DNA of 64,000 nucleotides. It comes from Eutypella sp. D-1 (taxonomy: Eukaryota > Ascomycota > Sordariomycetes > Xylariales > Diatrypaceae). This document shows, one piece after another, positions 44,200 to 59,100 of the stretch. The stretch is from NCBI GenBank assembly GCA_023313575.1, contig JAJTTP010000010.1, forward strand, positions 682,001 through 746,000. The letters run 5' to 3'. The position numbers and the translations under genes were made by a program. How positions within the stretch are numbered: the first letter of the stretch is position 1; every line of letters starts with the position of its first letter. Below the pieces are notes generated by a model. The model searched no databases, had not been told where the DNA came from, and saw nothing but the letters and a program-made list of their open reading frames with translations.

Positions 44200-47100
44200 T
44201 CAGGTCTGGTTGGGGCCCACCTCCCCAGTAATGAAACCGATCTGTCTCCTATTAAGGGGCGTGCCGCCGCCGCCAGCGGTGAGGTTGGCAGCGAGAGCGG
44301 ATTGACTATCAACGAGGCGCCTCTGCTCGCGGATGCGTTCCTGGACACGAGCGTCGGCGGCGCGGTCGAGGCGGTCGAGCTCCTCGCGCTCGCGGAGGCG
44401 AAGGCTGCTAAGTTGGGCGGCGCTGCCGACGCGCTCACCGGTGACCTCACGCTCCCACTCGAGGCGGCGGGCGTGGTGGGCGGTGTCGGCGGCGAGCTCG
44501 GCATCAGCAGCGAGTCGCACCCGCGCCGCCGCCGCGCTGGTCAGCGCCTCCTGATGTGCGAGGTCGGCACCCTGGCGTTGCCGCTGGCGTCGCATCGCAT
44601 CGTTGAAGGCCTCCTCCTCGGCTCGGCGGCGCTCGCGCTGCGCGTCGAGGTCCGAACTCAGTGCCCGCCGTTGTCGGGCCTCTTCCAGCTCCGCCTGATC
44701 TGTCCGGATCTGCTCCTGCACGGCCGCTAGCTCCCGCGTTCGCTGCAGCGCACGCGCGTGATCTTCCTGTTCAGTTTTCAGCCGCGCCAGACGAGCCCGT
44801 CGCTCTTGCTCTTCTAGCTCCAGGTGCATTGGCATCCCCTTCGCGTCTTCCGGCTGCGGTCCCGTGTTTGCATAGTAGGTGTCCACGCCCCGATTTGCAC
44901 GTAGGAGCGTTTGCAGGTGGGCCTTGTGGTCGGATTCGGGCAGAACACGGTCGACATACATGGTGGGCGAATAGGTGAACTTCCCGTCGGTGTAGAGGTT
45001 AAAGGGCTTGTTGATGTACTTCCACATGTACGCCCGTAAGAGTACCTTGGTCGTGGCGACAGGGTCTGCAGACTCCATGGCGAGGAGCAGGACAGATTTT
45101 CCATCGGACTGGAGCGCGATATCAGAGCCGCTTTCGATCAGGAAGTTGATAGCCTTCTCCATCTGCTTCTCGCGGGTCGCAGTGATCTCTCCGAGGTCAG
45201 CAGAGTGGAGGCATAGTTCACCGAGAGCACTACGTCCATCATGGAGCGGACTTGGGAAATCGGGATCGTGGCCGTGTTCGACCAGGACTTGCATGGCTTG
45301 TAGGTTCAACTCCCGTGCGGCATTGTGCAATGACCCGTCGTTTCTGGATGCTCCCGCTGCGAGGAGATTGCCCATCATCACAACTCCTAGTTCACCGCCA
45401 ATATTGGATGCCATCGAAAGCGGCGATCGACCGGTAGCATCTTGTACATCCACCTCAGCACCCGCTAGGAGCAGGGATTTCACAAGATCTTGGCGGCGAT
45501 GCTGGATGGCGACCATCAGAGGTGTGACGTGGGATACGCGGGTTTCGAAGTTGACTTTGGCTACAGATATAGTTAGCGGCTGGCAACAGAGGCAAAAGAA
45601 ACCGATCTTCTACTCACCACCCCTATCAATCAGCAAATTTATGACCGCGCTGCTGATTTTCTTCTGGGGCTGCAGAAGGGCCCACAGGAGGAGCGTGACG
45701 GACTCATCCTCGTCGAGTTCCGGAAGCACCCTACATGTGACCGTTTGCTCGTGGTAGAACCCGACGTCCAATAAAGCCTGTAGGATCCGGGTCGACCGCG
45801 GGAACTCGGATAGGGCGCGGATGACGACGGGCTCGGTGCCTGGATGGACGAACATGACGTCTAGTTGATTTTGGCCGTCCTTGTGGTCCGCGAAAAGCAT
45901 GATGAGCTCGCACAGCGCGTCATCCCCTACGCCAGCCTCGAAAATGCACGGGAACGCCAGCGTGAGCGACTCCACGTTGGGTTTGGCGTCCAGCAATCGC
46001 TGAAGCAGGTCCGCACGTCCCTGGGACGCGGCGTTTTGAAGTGCCTCTCCGTGATTGTCGTTCACATCTGCGCCGTGCCTCAAGAGGAGTTCCAAGAAGT
46101 CGTTTGCTACGTCGTCGCCGCTCGCCGTATCGGCGCCCAAGACCGCAGCAAGGGCCATATTTACACTTCCTCCAGTGGCGCCCTGCTCTAGTAGGCGCTC
46201 GGCTATCTCATAACCGCGTCTCGACAGCCACGCATTGACGTCTTGGGGGTTGTAAACGCTCTCGAATACGAGTGAGGCGTCCGACGCCGAGATCTTGGCC
46301 CCCATGAGCTGGGCGAAAGCCGGCGCCGGAAGGGTCCGGGCAGCATCGACTAGGGTCTGACAGCCATTCGCAACGGGTGACGCCCGGTTGGAGACGAGAA
46401 GTTCGACAAGCCTCTCCTCAGGGTCCTCTTCCCTGACAACGCGGTTGAGCGCCTGGTGAAGGGCGCCCGGGGCCGGGCGACCCGCTTTGAATACCCACTC
46501 CATGACGGTAAACCGTGTGTCTCTGCTGAGATCCCAACAGGCGTCAATGGCGCGGCCGAGGGTGAGTGATGAGGGTCTCATCTGGCATCCGCCGACGTCG
46601 ACAATAGCGAGAAGCATGCCGAGATTACCAAGGAATGCACTGCGCGTCGCCTTGTCGACGGCTTCGCCATCGTTATAGTCAGGGCTCGCACCATTCGTGA
46701 GCAAGAGTCTGAGCAGCTCCTCACCGCTTTCACCAAACCGCACAGCAGAGACGAGTTGCGCATCGACTACTTCGCCGGTAACGCCCGCGTTCAAGAGCAG
46801 CCGGAAGATGTCAGCCCGCCGGTTAAGGTCGCTGACCTCTGTCGCAGCCTGGAAACCTCTCTGCAGCGTCTGCTGGCTAACCTTGCCAGCCTTGTCCCCT
46901 GATCTGTCCGTATCACTGTCTGGCTTCCCGCTACCGGCGAGCAGCATCTCCAGTACGTCGGCAGCGCCGGATTTGCAGGCCTCCACAACAGCCTGACCAT
47001 CTCGGTGCTCCGCGTTACCGCCGTTTCGAACGAGAATAGTGCCAAAGTCAAGGTCGCGATCGGAGGCGGCGGTAACAAGGGCCTCGGAGACGACATCTCC

Positions 47101-49866
47101 GGACGCACCCGCATCCAGTAGGCTGCCGCAAGAGGCACTGCGAGAGCGCTTGTCTTTCCAGCGGACGGCATGAGCAAAGCCAGTATTGAGGATGGTGACG
47201 GAGAAGCTTTTATGTCGTAGGATCAGGTCGACGATGTCGCGTTTTTCGTTCTTGATAGCTTCGATCAGCGCCTGTCCGTCCTGCGTGTCGGCACGCGCTA
47301 GTAGCGCGTTAACTAGTGGCATGTCGTTCGCATGCGTCTTCACGGCGAACACGAGTGCCCTGTTGACCTCGCTCGCCGGTATACCGCCCTCCAATATTCG
47401 CTGCGCAAATTCCATGCGGTTCGTCGGGTCGCGTATCCGTAGTGCATGGGGCATCGCGAAGGCTAGGGAGTTTGGATTTGGCCGTGCGGAAAAGAGGACA
47501 TCGACTATCTGCATATCGGCGGCAGCCACCGCTCTTCCCAACGCTTCCGAGTTCTTGGCATTAATATCGGCGCCGTTCGCCAGGAGTATCTTCAGCGGAC
47601 TAAAGTCCCTATCTGAGGGGTCTGTTTTGAGGAGGATCTTAACCTCTTCGATCACGAGACCGCTAATAGTGTCCTTCGGTTTCGTCCTCTGAAGGATGGT
47701 CCTGAGCTTGGCGGCCTTGTCCGGCGAGGATGGCAGTTGAGCTAGAGCGCGGAGTCCTACATCTAGGCTCTCGGTATTTGGCTGTCCTAGTTCGAGTACT
47801 AAGTTTAGTATTACGGGATCCGGATGCTGCACGGCGTGAATAACCGCGCTTCCGCCAGTAAGATTTACATCCGCCTTTCCCTGTTCTAGTAGCACCTGTA
47901 AAAGCTGCTTATCTGTTGGGCGCGACTGTATCGTGGCTAGTAATGCGGTCGCTACCTCGTTTACCCCTTCCGCCGCACCGGCTAGTAGCAGCATCGTTAC
48001 CATGCGTAATCGCATAGCCTCGTCGTCCAGCTCCATTGCTCTCGGTATCGCTTTGGAGGTAACCTGTGCCGTGGGTTTGCCATTTAGGAGCCTCTCCAAT
48101 AATGCGCTATCTTTTTGCGCGATAGCGGCGATGATGCCATGTCCGTCATTGAAGTTCACATCCGCATTATAGCGCAGAAGGAGGTGTATTAGCTTTTCGT
48201 CTCTGTTCGGTGGCTTCTCTTCGATCGCATTCTCTAGGGCTGAGTGAACACCGGGGCCGGCCAGACCTGCTTTTAGAAACAGCTCCGTGATGTTATATCG
48301 ATCGACTCGCGCCAGGTTACGGGTGCTGGGGAATATTTGTGCGAGGACCTCAGGCGAGGGCGGTTTATGTGACAGGATGGTACCAACCATCAGTCTGTCG
48401 GACCTCTTCACGGCAATCTGTAGTGCCAAGCCGCCCTTGTGGTCCGTGGACGCGATCTCGTGGCGCTCGAACGCCATGCTGCGAGGGACCCTTTGGAAAT
48501 CTTCATTTCCTGCAGTTTTGTCACCGGGGAAGAAGGGAGACAGCAGCAGCTTCGCCGCCTCCATATCACCGGCCTCCGCAGCGTCTACAAGGGCATCATC
48601 CAAGGCGGGACCGCACGCCCCTTTGCGTAATAACGCGGTGAGGAGGGCATGTCGCTCCTCGAACCTCACCTTCTTCGGTAGCAACTGAACGCACGCAGAG
48701 GCGTGCGCGGCCCTGAATATCGACTTGCCACTCAATAAAACGTTAACAAGATCGACCTTCCCCTTGGACACGGCCTTTCGGACGACGATCGCATCCTCGT
48801 ACTCGACCGACGCACCGTACGTGACGAGCAGATGCACCATCTCCAGAAAGTCGGTGGCGCTCGCTACAACTAGCGCCTGGGCGACCGCGTCGCCGTCGGC
48901 TCCCGCACACAGGAGTATCTCTGCCATAGCCATCTTCTCGTTTGGGTTGATGTTCTGGTGGGCGGCTAGTAGTCCGAAAGCCTCGTTAAGGCCGTGTTTG
49001 GCGGGTGGCTTGTTGCCAAGCAGGATGGCGAGCGCGATGTCCCTGCGCCCCAGACCGACGGCGACCTTGAGCGCGGCGGCGTCATCGTAGTTCCCATCGG
49101 CAGTTGACTGGCTGAGGAGTGCGACGGTTCGGAGACACCCTGCCCGCGCCGCATCTACCATCGACTGGGACTGCCAGGAAGTGGAGGGGCGGCCCTCCGA
49201 TGAGACGATCAGCGCGATGACGTCCGCCTGCCCACCGATCACGCACGCCTGCCGAAAAGCATCCTGGCCATCCGCCGTCTGTACCGCACTTGCGCCGTAC
49301 CGGATGAGTAGTTCGAGAACCGGTAGGTTCCTGTTGCGGATGGCTACCGGCAAAGCGGTGTCCAGGCTCAAGGCATCGGCGTAGGGCAGAAGGACCTCGA
49401 CCATCTCCAAGTGGCCATTCTGGACGGCAATCTGTAGGACCTGGCTCCGCTCTCCCAGATCGAGACTCTTCCTCCGGGTAAGCAAGCTCGTGCGGCTTTT
49501 CTGGGCCAGATTTAGGTTCCCACCGACGAGGTTAAGTTTAGCGATAAGGGCCTCAGCGACTCCAGGAGCGCCTTGGCTGGCGACGTGGCTCATAAGGGCG
49601 GCAAAAACTTCCCTGTATTCCCAGGCTTTCTTCTTAGTCGTAAAGGCACGCGTAAGGCCGCTTTTAGAACCCCCATTTTGCGACTCTGACATCCGCTGTC
49701 TCTTGAGTAGCTCCTCCGCGTAGAGCTCGTCGTTGTCTGTCCGGAACGAGCGTGGCTCCGGCCTCGGGAGCGGCGAGACAGGCGGGGATTGCTCTGTGAC
49801 GCCCCATTCTGCGCTTAGCTGCCCTAACCGACTGCGCCGATTATCTTGTACTGGATAATGCTCCAT
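44200..49866 (-). CDS. Giant ankyrin-repeat protein with C-terminal coiled coil, two exons
   Basis: Exons on the minus strand: 49866-45618 and 45560-44200, joined over a 57-nt intron (1,869 aa). Residues 1-75 are disordered. A long ankyrin solenoid then runs to about residue 1,600 (for example LLLRHGADVNDNHGEALQNA, LIDRGAKVNFETRVSHVTPL across the intron). Within it, three-ankyrin blocks recur every 90-110 residues. The end (about 1,640-1,840) is a highly charged Arg/Glu/Ala/Gln coiled coil (LELEEQERRARLARLKTEQE). No NACHT, kinase, lipase or other effector domain is visible at the N-terminus, so this is not a standard fungal NLR. A scaffold or polymerising protein is the most natural reading. 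The function is unknown. Confidence 0.8.
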
Positions 49867-52014
49867 ATCACCCCTTTGCCAAGAGGCGGGTGTTCAGGGA
49901 AATGGTAATTGAGTTTTGGCTTAAAACCCCAATACAAGGGTTTCCTCGCTAATAATGAGTGCTGGCGCTTCGAGGAGCGGCGACGAACTGAGAAGATATT
50001 AATAAGATATGAATTATAAATTGATGCTGCACATGTACAACATCACTGATCGTTGGTTTTCACGTCTTGGTGAATCGCATACCACGTTGTGTGGAAGTCT
50101 ATTCACTGACTAGGCGAAAGCGATCGTCACGTATGACATGGTCTCGTCCCGGATCAGCAGCCTTAGGCATCGGCGCGGGACAACGGTGCCGGGTTACTTA
50201 TGCTGCCGCCAACCATGCGGCTCTCATACAGTGATGCAGTAGTAATTGGTAGATAGGAAGGAATATGCAGGATTAGAACAGGGAGAAAAAGTAACGATAG
50301 GGTCTTGAAGTTTTCTGTTCCCTGATTGATACGTATCTATGGAATGACAGGGATATATCGCTATAGGTGAGAACTAAATTGCTCCGTCTATATTACGTAG
50401 TTATACGTATATAATAGCGGCTAAGTTATGACCGGGAGAAGCTAATGAAGAAAAAAGAACCCAAAGCTTAAGCTTCAAAAAAAATATCGCGGGGGGTGAT
50501 ATCCTAGGTAGGTAGGTATGATAAATTACGGCACGGTACTGCGGCACGGCACCTACTTAGGTACTTCAAGCAATTAAGTATGACAACTTTACCATTCTTG
50601 AGATCTTCCAGGTTGAGACAAGAGACAAAGAAGCACAGCACCAGGCACCGACGTTCCGGAAGCCAGACAGAAGGCGCCGCCGACGTTAATTTATGCCCAG
50701 CGGTCAGCCACGACAGACCGGCGCAGGTGCCACGGCGGTTACCAGAAAATTAAAAAAGGGGAAGCTGCCGGATTGGTCGGGATAGGGTAGCGGGCGAACT
50801 GGGGTCCCGTTCGTAACGACGATCTCCCCTGCACCGCCCGCCTCGTCTGCCCACATGGATGCTTGACATGTCAGCGTGTCAAGTACATGAAATACCGGAT
50901 ACTTACTGTACGAGATAGTAGGTTGTCAAGTTGTTAAGCACTTAGTAAGTATGCACTGTTGGCACTGGCAGATATACTGAACAGCGACATACGTGTATGT
51001 ATCACTCACTTACAATACATCATCTATGATAGTTGCTACCAAGCTACCATACGTAACCGTGCACCACGTAGGATAGAGGACGCGAGTCTCGTTGCGCAAG
51101 CCCACTCAAAAGCATGCGTAAGGGAGGGGGTTTTGGGGTTCTTGGGAGCAACTCTAGGTGTTTACATACCCGAATAAGCAATTAGGTGGGCATCCAATTA
51201 CTACTATGTATAATGTGTCTGCCTGCTCGGGAGGTTGCATACATATGTTTCGACGTCGACTGGTGGGAAAAGTTGGTTGGTTCATCCCAAGCCTGGGTCC
51301 ATTTGCCGATGGCTTATACACTAGGAACCGCCCGATAAGGCAGGGAAACAATTTCAGCGGCTGCAGGCTGCATCCTAGCTCCCATGGACAGAAATAAATT
51401 AGACAAGCGGACAAGCTGCTTATAGCGAGTTCGGCTAATGCCATAAGCCACTGTACCCCAGCACAGCCCCGGAAATTATGTATCTTGTGTGCACTGCTAC
51501 ATACCTGCTTTTTAGCACATGCATGGAATGCCAAGAGAGAAAGGCTCTAGGCTCTAGTTATAGGAATGCTCCGGGCTGAATGATAATGGAATATGTATGA
51601 TTTTTAGTCGCGTACTATTCAGGAATTCTTCTCTAGCCGACTCGATCGCCAAATTGCATTCGAATCGGGAAGAAACCCGGGAGAACTATATGAACGCTAA
51701 GTTGTCGATGCTAATATGTGTCGAATTCGTAGGAAATATTCACGTGTCAATTGGCAAGCCGGCTGCTCCCCTTGGCCATCTCTATCGTTTCCGCCTTTGT
51801 GAGATACTATGTAGTCATCTAGTTGGAATTGGATCTCGAATTGTGACCACGGAAACTTTTGTCTATTACTTCGTATATATGGGAATCCTGTCACCAAACG
51901 GCCTAGAAAATTGTCGTCATAAGAAGTCAAAACCGTCGCCAGGGAAACTCAACTCATCCCATCATTAATCTCGTGCCCGTCTTCATTCCTTTGTTACCGT
52001 AGATCGCGAATCGC
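49867..52014. other. 2.1-kb intergenic region
   Basis: Holds the ankyrin gene promoter. Near copies of the CCTAGGTA motif occur at about 50503-50570. The frames 51158-51534 and 51597-51968 lack any protein family features. Confidence 0.5.
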
Positions 52015-53498
<1,484 letters not shown>

Positions 53499-53617
53499 TG
53501 TGAATACTCTACGTAGTGAATGTTGGACCTAACTATTTCCAAACGAATGCCGTACTAAGCTGATGACTACCTAGGTAGGTACTTAAGTAAGACTACTAAA
53601 GTAAGTTACGTACTGAT

Positions 53618-53650
53618 GAAAAAAAGAAAAAGAAAAAGAAAAAGAAGAAA
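53618..53650. repeat. (GAAAAA)n-type microsatellite
   Basis: Purine-only tract of AAAAAG/AAG units on the plus strand. Confidence 0.8.
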
Positions 53651-53760
53651 GTTGTAGAGGTAAAGGACCGCTTGCTGTCATAAAAGTTTGCAACTGCAAC
53701 TAATAAGGAGAGGAGCAATGTGGTACGGGTAAAAGGTAAGTAAGGGGAAGTTAAGTAGCG

Positions 53761-53793
53761 GTGGTGATGGTGGTGGTGCAGGTGGTGGTGGTA
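53761..53793. repeat. (GGT)n microsatellite
   Basis: Imperfect GGT/GAT/GCA trinucleotide repeat. It produces a spurious histidine-rich open frame on the minus strand. Confidence 0.8.
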
Positions 53794-56116
53794 CTCCAGA
53801 GGGGAAACCAAAAAAAAACCTTACCTACAGAGTTGAATCTAACCGGGCATGCCCAGATGTTCCTTCCAACCCTGGAGTCTGGTTGAAATTGGAGGGGCTG
53901 AGAATAAATCTGTTACATACAGTTTTTCTATGCTACAACAGGAGAAGATCAAGGATACCTACCCCTCCACCCCACTTAAGTACCGACCGCGTATTACGCA
54001 ATGGGACCAACCGATCGCCCGCCTTTTGGAAAGTTCCAAGGTTGGAACGACTCCCCTTTCTTTGAAACAGATACCCGCACCATGCCCGTGGACAGCACCT
54101 ACTCTACTTAGGTAGGCATTGTATACTCAAGAAATTAGCTAGATACTAGAGTCCGCGGGCCTAGGTAGTACTCGAAGCCATTCAGAAGCCTGTCGAAGAT
54201 TACGTACGACCTACCCAGGTATGACCTTAGTGAACAGTCAGTACATGTGGTTTACTTCCAGAATTGTTTCATAGTGTACCTGTAGTTAAGGCGTGCAAGG
54301 TGTCTCGAATCTTATCATACTTCCGAGGTTGTCTTAGGAAGGCTTCTAATGGGTTCGATTGGAAAGTGCAGCTTACCGCCACTACTTGTATGCAGCTTTG
54401 CCTCGTACCTTACCTAGTATTTTAGGTTCTGTATATTGTGGCCACTTGGTTGTATATGTATAAGAGAAATCTAAAAATCCAACGTGCCACGATTAGAACA
54501 ATGCTTCAACAGCGTATGTATGTAGGTACCACCTGCTTACCATACCTAAGTATGTAGGTACATATGTAGTTGGGCGAACTAAATAAACTCAAGGTGTGGG
54601 AATATCCTTTTTTTTTTTCAAGGCTCGTCTATCTTCAATGGTCCATGGATGTGTCAATACGTCCGTAATCGCTATATGCTTGAACCTAACTTATTTTTAT
54701 GTCAGTCATGAACATCTACACTTGCAGGTAAGGACACTTGCAGGTAAGGTTCTCGATCAGTTTGCCGGGATGACCACCCGCACTGTTGAGGAGCCGCTCC
54801 CGCTTGGCTGGAAACTCCACCTTCACAATAATCTGTATGGAGGTGGACGTCTACAAGCATATTGATAACTTTCTCAAAAGAGTAAGGCTTACCGTGGCGC
54901 GATCTGTGGCGGCGATTGATTGAAATCCATCACTTACAAGCCACTTCATGTTAATTAACACGTACTTGTAGACTCGTGCACTAGCGCCTACCTAGGTAGG
55001 TAGTCTAAGTCACATGTGTACGCGACACCCGACACCCGACACCGCGATTACAGGATGCGATGCGATACTAGTAGTAGAATATTGAATTGGTAACTACTTA
55101 ACTACATCATAACGATCTCATGAATGAATTCGCATACTTGAATAGTTAGTCGCCTACCTACATACTTAGGTAGATCTCGTCCACCTACCCCTCAGGATAG
55201 CACGATTTGGGAGGCCTGGACTTTCTGGGAAGAACCTCTATTTCTGAATACATTCCAGAACCCAGCTCGTCATTTTTCCTCAACTGCGCACCACCCAAAC
55301 AATACATTCCTGTTTCATACCCGTTGCCGACTCCCCCATCCCTCCGGTGTGTCTCAAAACCCCGTCTTCGGAATCAATCCGGGGTCGTATCAAATCGTTT
55401 CTAGGCACTCCGTTTAAGTACCTTAGGAACAGAAAGAGCCTTGGGCATCCTTGTCGGCACCACATCCCACTGGGTTCGAGCCTTTGTACTTATAATATCG
55501 AAGAAACCTTACCAAATCCGGTAGATATTCACCCTCTTCATAGGACTCACAAAGCCTTAACTGGATTTCGTGCCTACGCATTCATCTTGAAATACTGAGA
55601 CCAACTTTATTCATTCATCTAAGGTCGACAAGGTGGCTGGACGCACCCGAATCCTTCATCTAAGTACCTGATATCCGCGGCGTTGACTTTTCATCTAACA
55701 TATCAAGTTCTCTGTCGCATTACCTTCCCGTTCATGTTACTTGGGGAAATACTGGGTAAGCTGGTCGATCACCCTTAGTTCGCAACCTGGCGTGGTATGC
55801 ATCTTGCGCCTTGCATTTAGGTGAGTTTCCTTCAGACGCGCTCTATATCTGGCATGCAGAGTTCGGTTTGATTAATCACGGGATGATACCATCGTTTCCG
55901 TGAACACCGCGTATTCACTCTGTCAATTTTTATTCATGCTGTGTCGCATCCTACTTCACTACGCCATCGTGCATTTCCTGCTCCCTCACTCGATTACATG
56001 GCTATCTTGTGTCTCAGCTCGACTTTTGGGTTAACGTTGATTTTCAGGTTCTGCAACCTTCACGACTTGATTTATTCCGGGTTGGTACCTAGCCACCAGT
56101 GCTAGTTACTAAGACG

Positions 56117-59100
56117 ATGGCTGCTACTGGCGGTCCTAGGAATCCGCCTGGGGCAAGACTGCCCGGTCTATTTCCCGTACATGATGGATCGTACGGTGTG
56201 AATACTCTCGTCAGCGTTGAACCGTCTGTAAGGCGTAGTAGAAGATCCCGTGGTAGCGGGATCGCTGACGAGGACGATGAAGATCAAGTATTCAGGAGAC
56301 GCGTTCGCGGGAAAGATGGCCGCCGCCACGGCACGAAGAAGAACGACGAAGCCACCGTCCAATCGGCAGTGGACGAGGCCAATAAGGTTAACACGGATTC
56401 AGGCACTGCTCACAAAGCTGATATACATCCGCTTTATCAGTCCAATAACCCTAATTTACAAGAACAAGCACCAAATATGCGCAAGTTTAGCTGGGCTGGT
56501 TTCCCCCAAACTGAACAAGACCCACCTCGGAAACCTCCCTATACGCAACTCCAGCTACAGAACCAGAACCGGCCCGCCTACCTCAACAACCGGAACCCCT
56601 CTGACGCTGCCATTCCGCGGCCCGCTCCTCCTTATGGAATTCCTCTTGGCCGCGGTTCGTCTATTACAAACTCGACACCGTCACGGCCAGACTCGTCTCG
56701 CAGTTTCAACGCCGAGAGTGGCCTGTTTACTGCTGCTGCCCTACGGACGCCTCAGGCCGATCCAGACGCACAGAAATCAGAAGCGGTGTTGACCCGAGAT
56801 GAGCAGTTGAGCTTCAGATACACGGGCCGTATGCCCCCCCAGAAGCCCGTGGATACAGAGGAATCCCAAGGATCGAGTCACTTCGCGACTCTTCCACAAT
56901 TCGCAAATCTGCCACCACCTCGGTTCTTAGATCCGAACGTCGAACATGGCCAGGATGGTGCTGATACATCCAGCGGTCGTCGTGGACCACATCGGACAAC
57001 CAGGAGCACGGTCAAGAGCACCGAGCCGGCTCAACCACAAGATGAACGGGAATCGAGTATGTCTACTAGCCCCGCCACGACTCCTGAAGTCTTGCCACCC
57101 AAAGACAAAATCACGGCAAACAAAGACATGGGGGCAAATAAAGAGGCGCCACCAAATCAAAAGGCGCCGGCAAACAAAAAAACTGCGGATACCACAAAGA
57201 CCGGGAATAAGAACAAGATTCCGGATAAGGATAAGACCTCGGCCAAGGGCACGGCCTCAGGCAAGGACAAGGCCTCAACCAAGGAAAAGACCTCGGAATA
57301 TAACACCAGCACTGCTACGTCCATTGCCACCGGCCTAACACCCGAACAATTACGTCTTGTTTCGGAGTTTGTCCGAGACATGCGCTTGCCAGAGACCCGA
57401 AGCACGCCGCAGGTTCCGCTGCTACCTTTCGATAAACTCACCCTCCCAGAGATCACCGCAACGAAGAAGTACATATCCAATATGAAGGTGTCGTCACCAC
57501 GAGTTACTGAGCTGTTCAATAAATTGGAAAAGGCCAAAGATGCTTTAACTGGAAAGGCCGCGACAAAGTCGACTAGCGTACGATCTCCACGAAAGCCAGT
57601 CAGTCCTGCTTCAGGTCCTACACCCGGTTCTTGGGGCCCTACATCAGGCGGTCCTACATCAGGCGGTCCTACATCGCGCGTTCCTACATCGGGCAGTCCT
57701 ACATCGGGCGGTCCTATTCCAGCCTCTGCCTCCCAGCGTTGGTATGCCATTCTACGCGCAATCGCTTCTAGAATCAAACTCTATATACCTGGCTGGTCGT
57801 CCTTTTTTTTCGGCTTGTTCCTTCTAAGCATAGCATGGCTGTGCTTCGTTTTCCTCTCTGAGGTAGATTTGAAGGAGCAGTTGAGTTACTCTAACCTCAA
57901 AGGAACCATCTCTCAAATGTTTCCTCAGAGGACTAGTGACCCCTGGACCGACCCCTGGGCCGACCTACCCGAGAGCATCCCAGTGGCCGAGAAGAAATTG
58001 GAGCCGAAACCAGAGTCAGTAACCGAGAAAGCATTCGAAGGGGTGAAGAAAAAGCTCCCCGAGTCGATTCATGTGGAGAAGGATGAAAACGGGAAACGCG
58101 TAATACCGCAAGACTTTTGGCATGCGTTGAAAGAACTCATCAAGGCCGACGATGTCATCCTCAGCCTAAAGAATGCACAAGGCCAGCCACCGGAAGTTTC
58201 CGAGCATCACTGGCAGGCCATCAAATCACGCCTGGAAAACGATGGATCACTATCGATCGGTGCTGATGAGACAATCACCACCCGGGATGTGGAGCAGATG
58301 ATAGACAAATCGCTCTCGCGATCGTGGGGCAACTGGCTAGAGCAAAATGAGGTAGACCTCAGGCGAAAGCCTTCGGGTGCAACCATCTCGAGAGACGAGT
58401 TTGTGAAACTCGTACACGAGGAAAGCAAGCCGTATCAATCACAGATACAGCAGGAATTGGATGGAATGGATTTGCGAGTCCAGAGCGCCGTGGAAGAGAT
58501 CAGAAAGCTCGAGAAAACGCCAGCCGTGCTCGACGGGGTAACCAGAGACGAGATTGACAGACTCGTGAAGGCGACCGTCAAGAAGGTGCTGGACAACGCG
58601 AGGCTGGATGCCATTGCGAATGGTCAAATCAAGGGCCATGCGACAGACATATTGGCAAACCAAATCAATCATTTCGGTGTCGGGGCCGGCGCAATCGCCG
58701 ACCCAGATCTCTCATCACCGATATGGAAACCGCCGAAGTCTCGGTTTGGGACTAAGGCCTTCAAAGATCGCGATGGGTACAAGCCACAGCCAGCAGTTAC
58801 GGCGCTGCTCGATTGGAGCGAGGAAGGTGAATGCTTCTGCGCGGGTCCGCCCCGCACCGGCAAGGACACAGGCGTCCGCACGCTCGCGGTGTTGACGAGC
58901 CGCAACATTATCCCGCAACACCTGGTGGTGGATCACATCCTAGCCGGAGCGACGCTGGACCCGGGCGCGATGCCAAAGGAGATCGAAGTGTGGGCGAAAA
59001 TCGAGGAGGTGAAGTTGCGGGCGGCGGTGGAGCTGTTTTCGCAAGAGCACTTCCCCACCGCGAAAGGGCGGCTTAAGGAGGGAGTCGCGGAGGGGCTCCC

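Larger units (their letters stand above)
53499..56116. other. Intergenic region with microsatellites and long pyrimidine-rich leader
   Basis: Promoter of the epimerase gene and, from about 55200, a pyrimidine-rich stretch that probably is promoter and leader of the SUN gene. Exact TACCTAGGTA copies lie at 53568-53577 and 54989-54998. No supported gene. Confidence 0.55.

Noticed and set aside
44185..45757. Long plus-strand open frames (181 and 249 codons) opposite the ankyrin gene end
   Set aside because: They are antisense shadows of GC-rich, Arg/Glu/Ala codons; no protein-like features, and the minus-strand frame carries clear ankyrin and coiled-coil content.
54340..54370. GGGTTCGATTGG resembling a tRNA T-loop
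   Set aside because: No matching acceptor, D-arm or anticodon arm could be folded around it. The same applies to GGGTTCGAGCCT near 55475.
58840..58875. Walker A-like GPPRTGKDTG in the SUN protein
   Set aside because: It aligns with the normal core of the SUN domain and no other ATPase motif is present.
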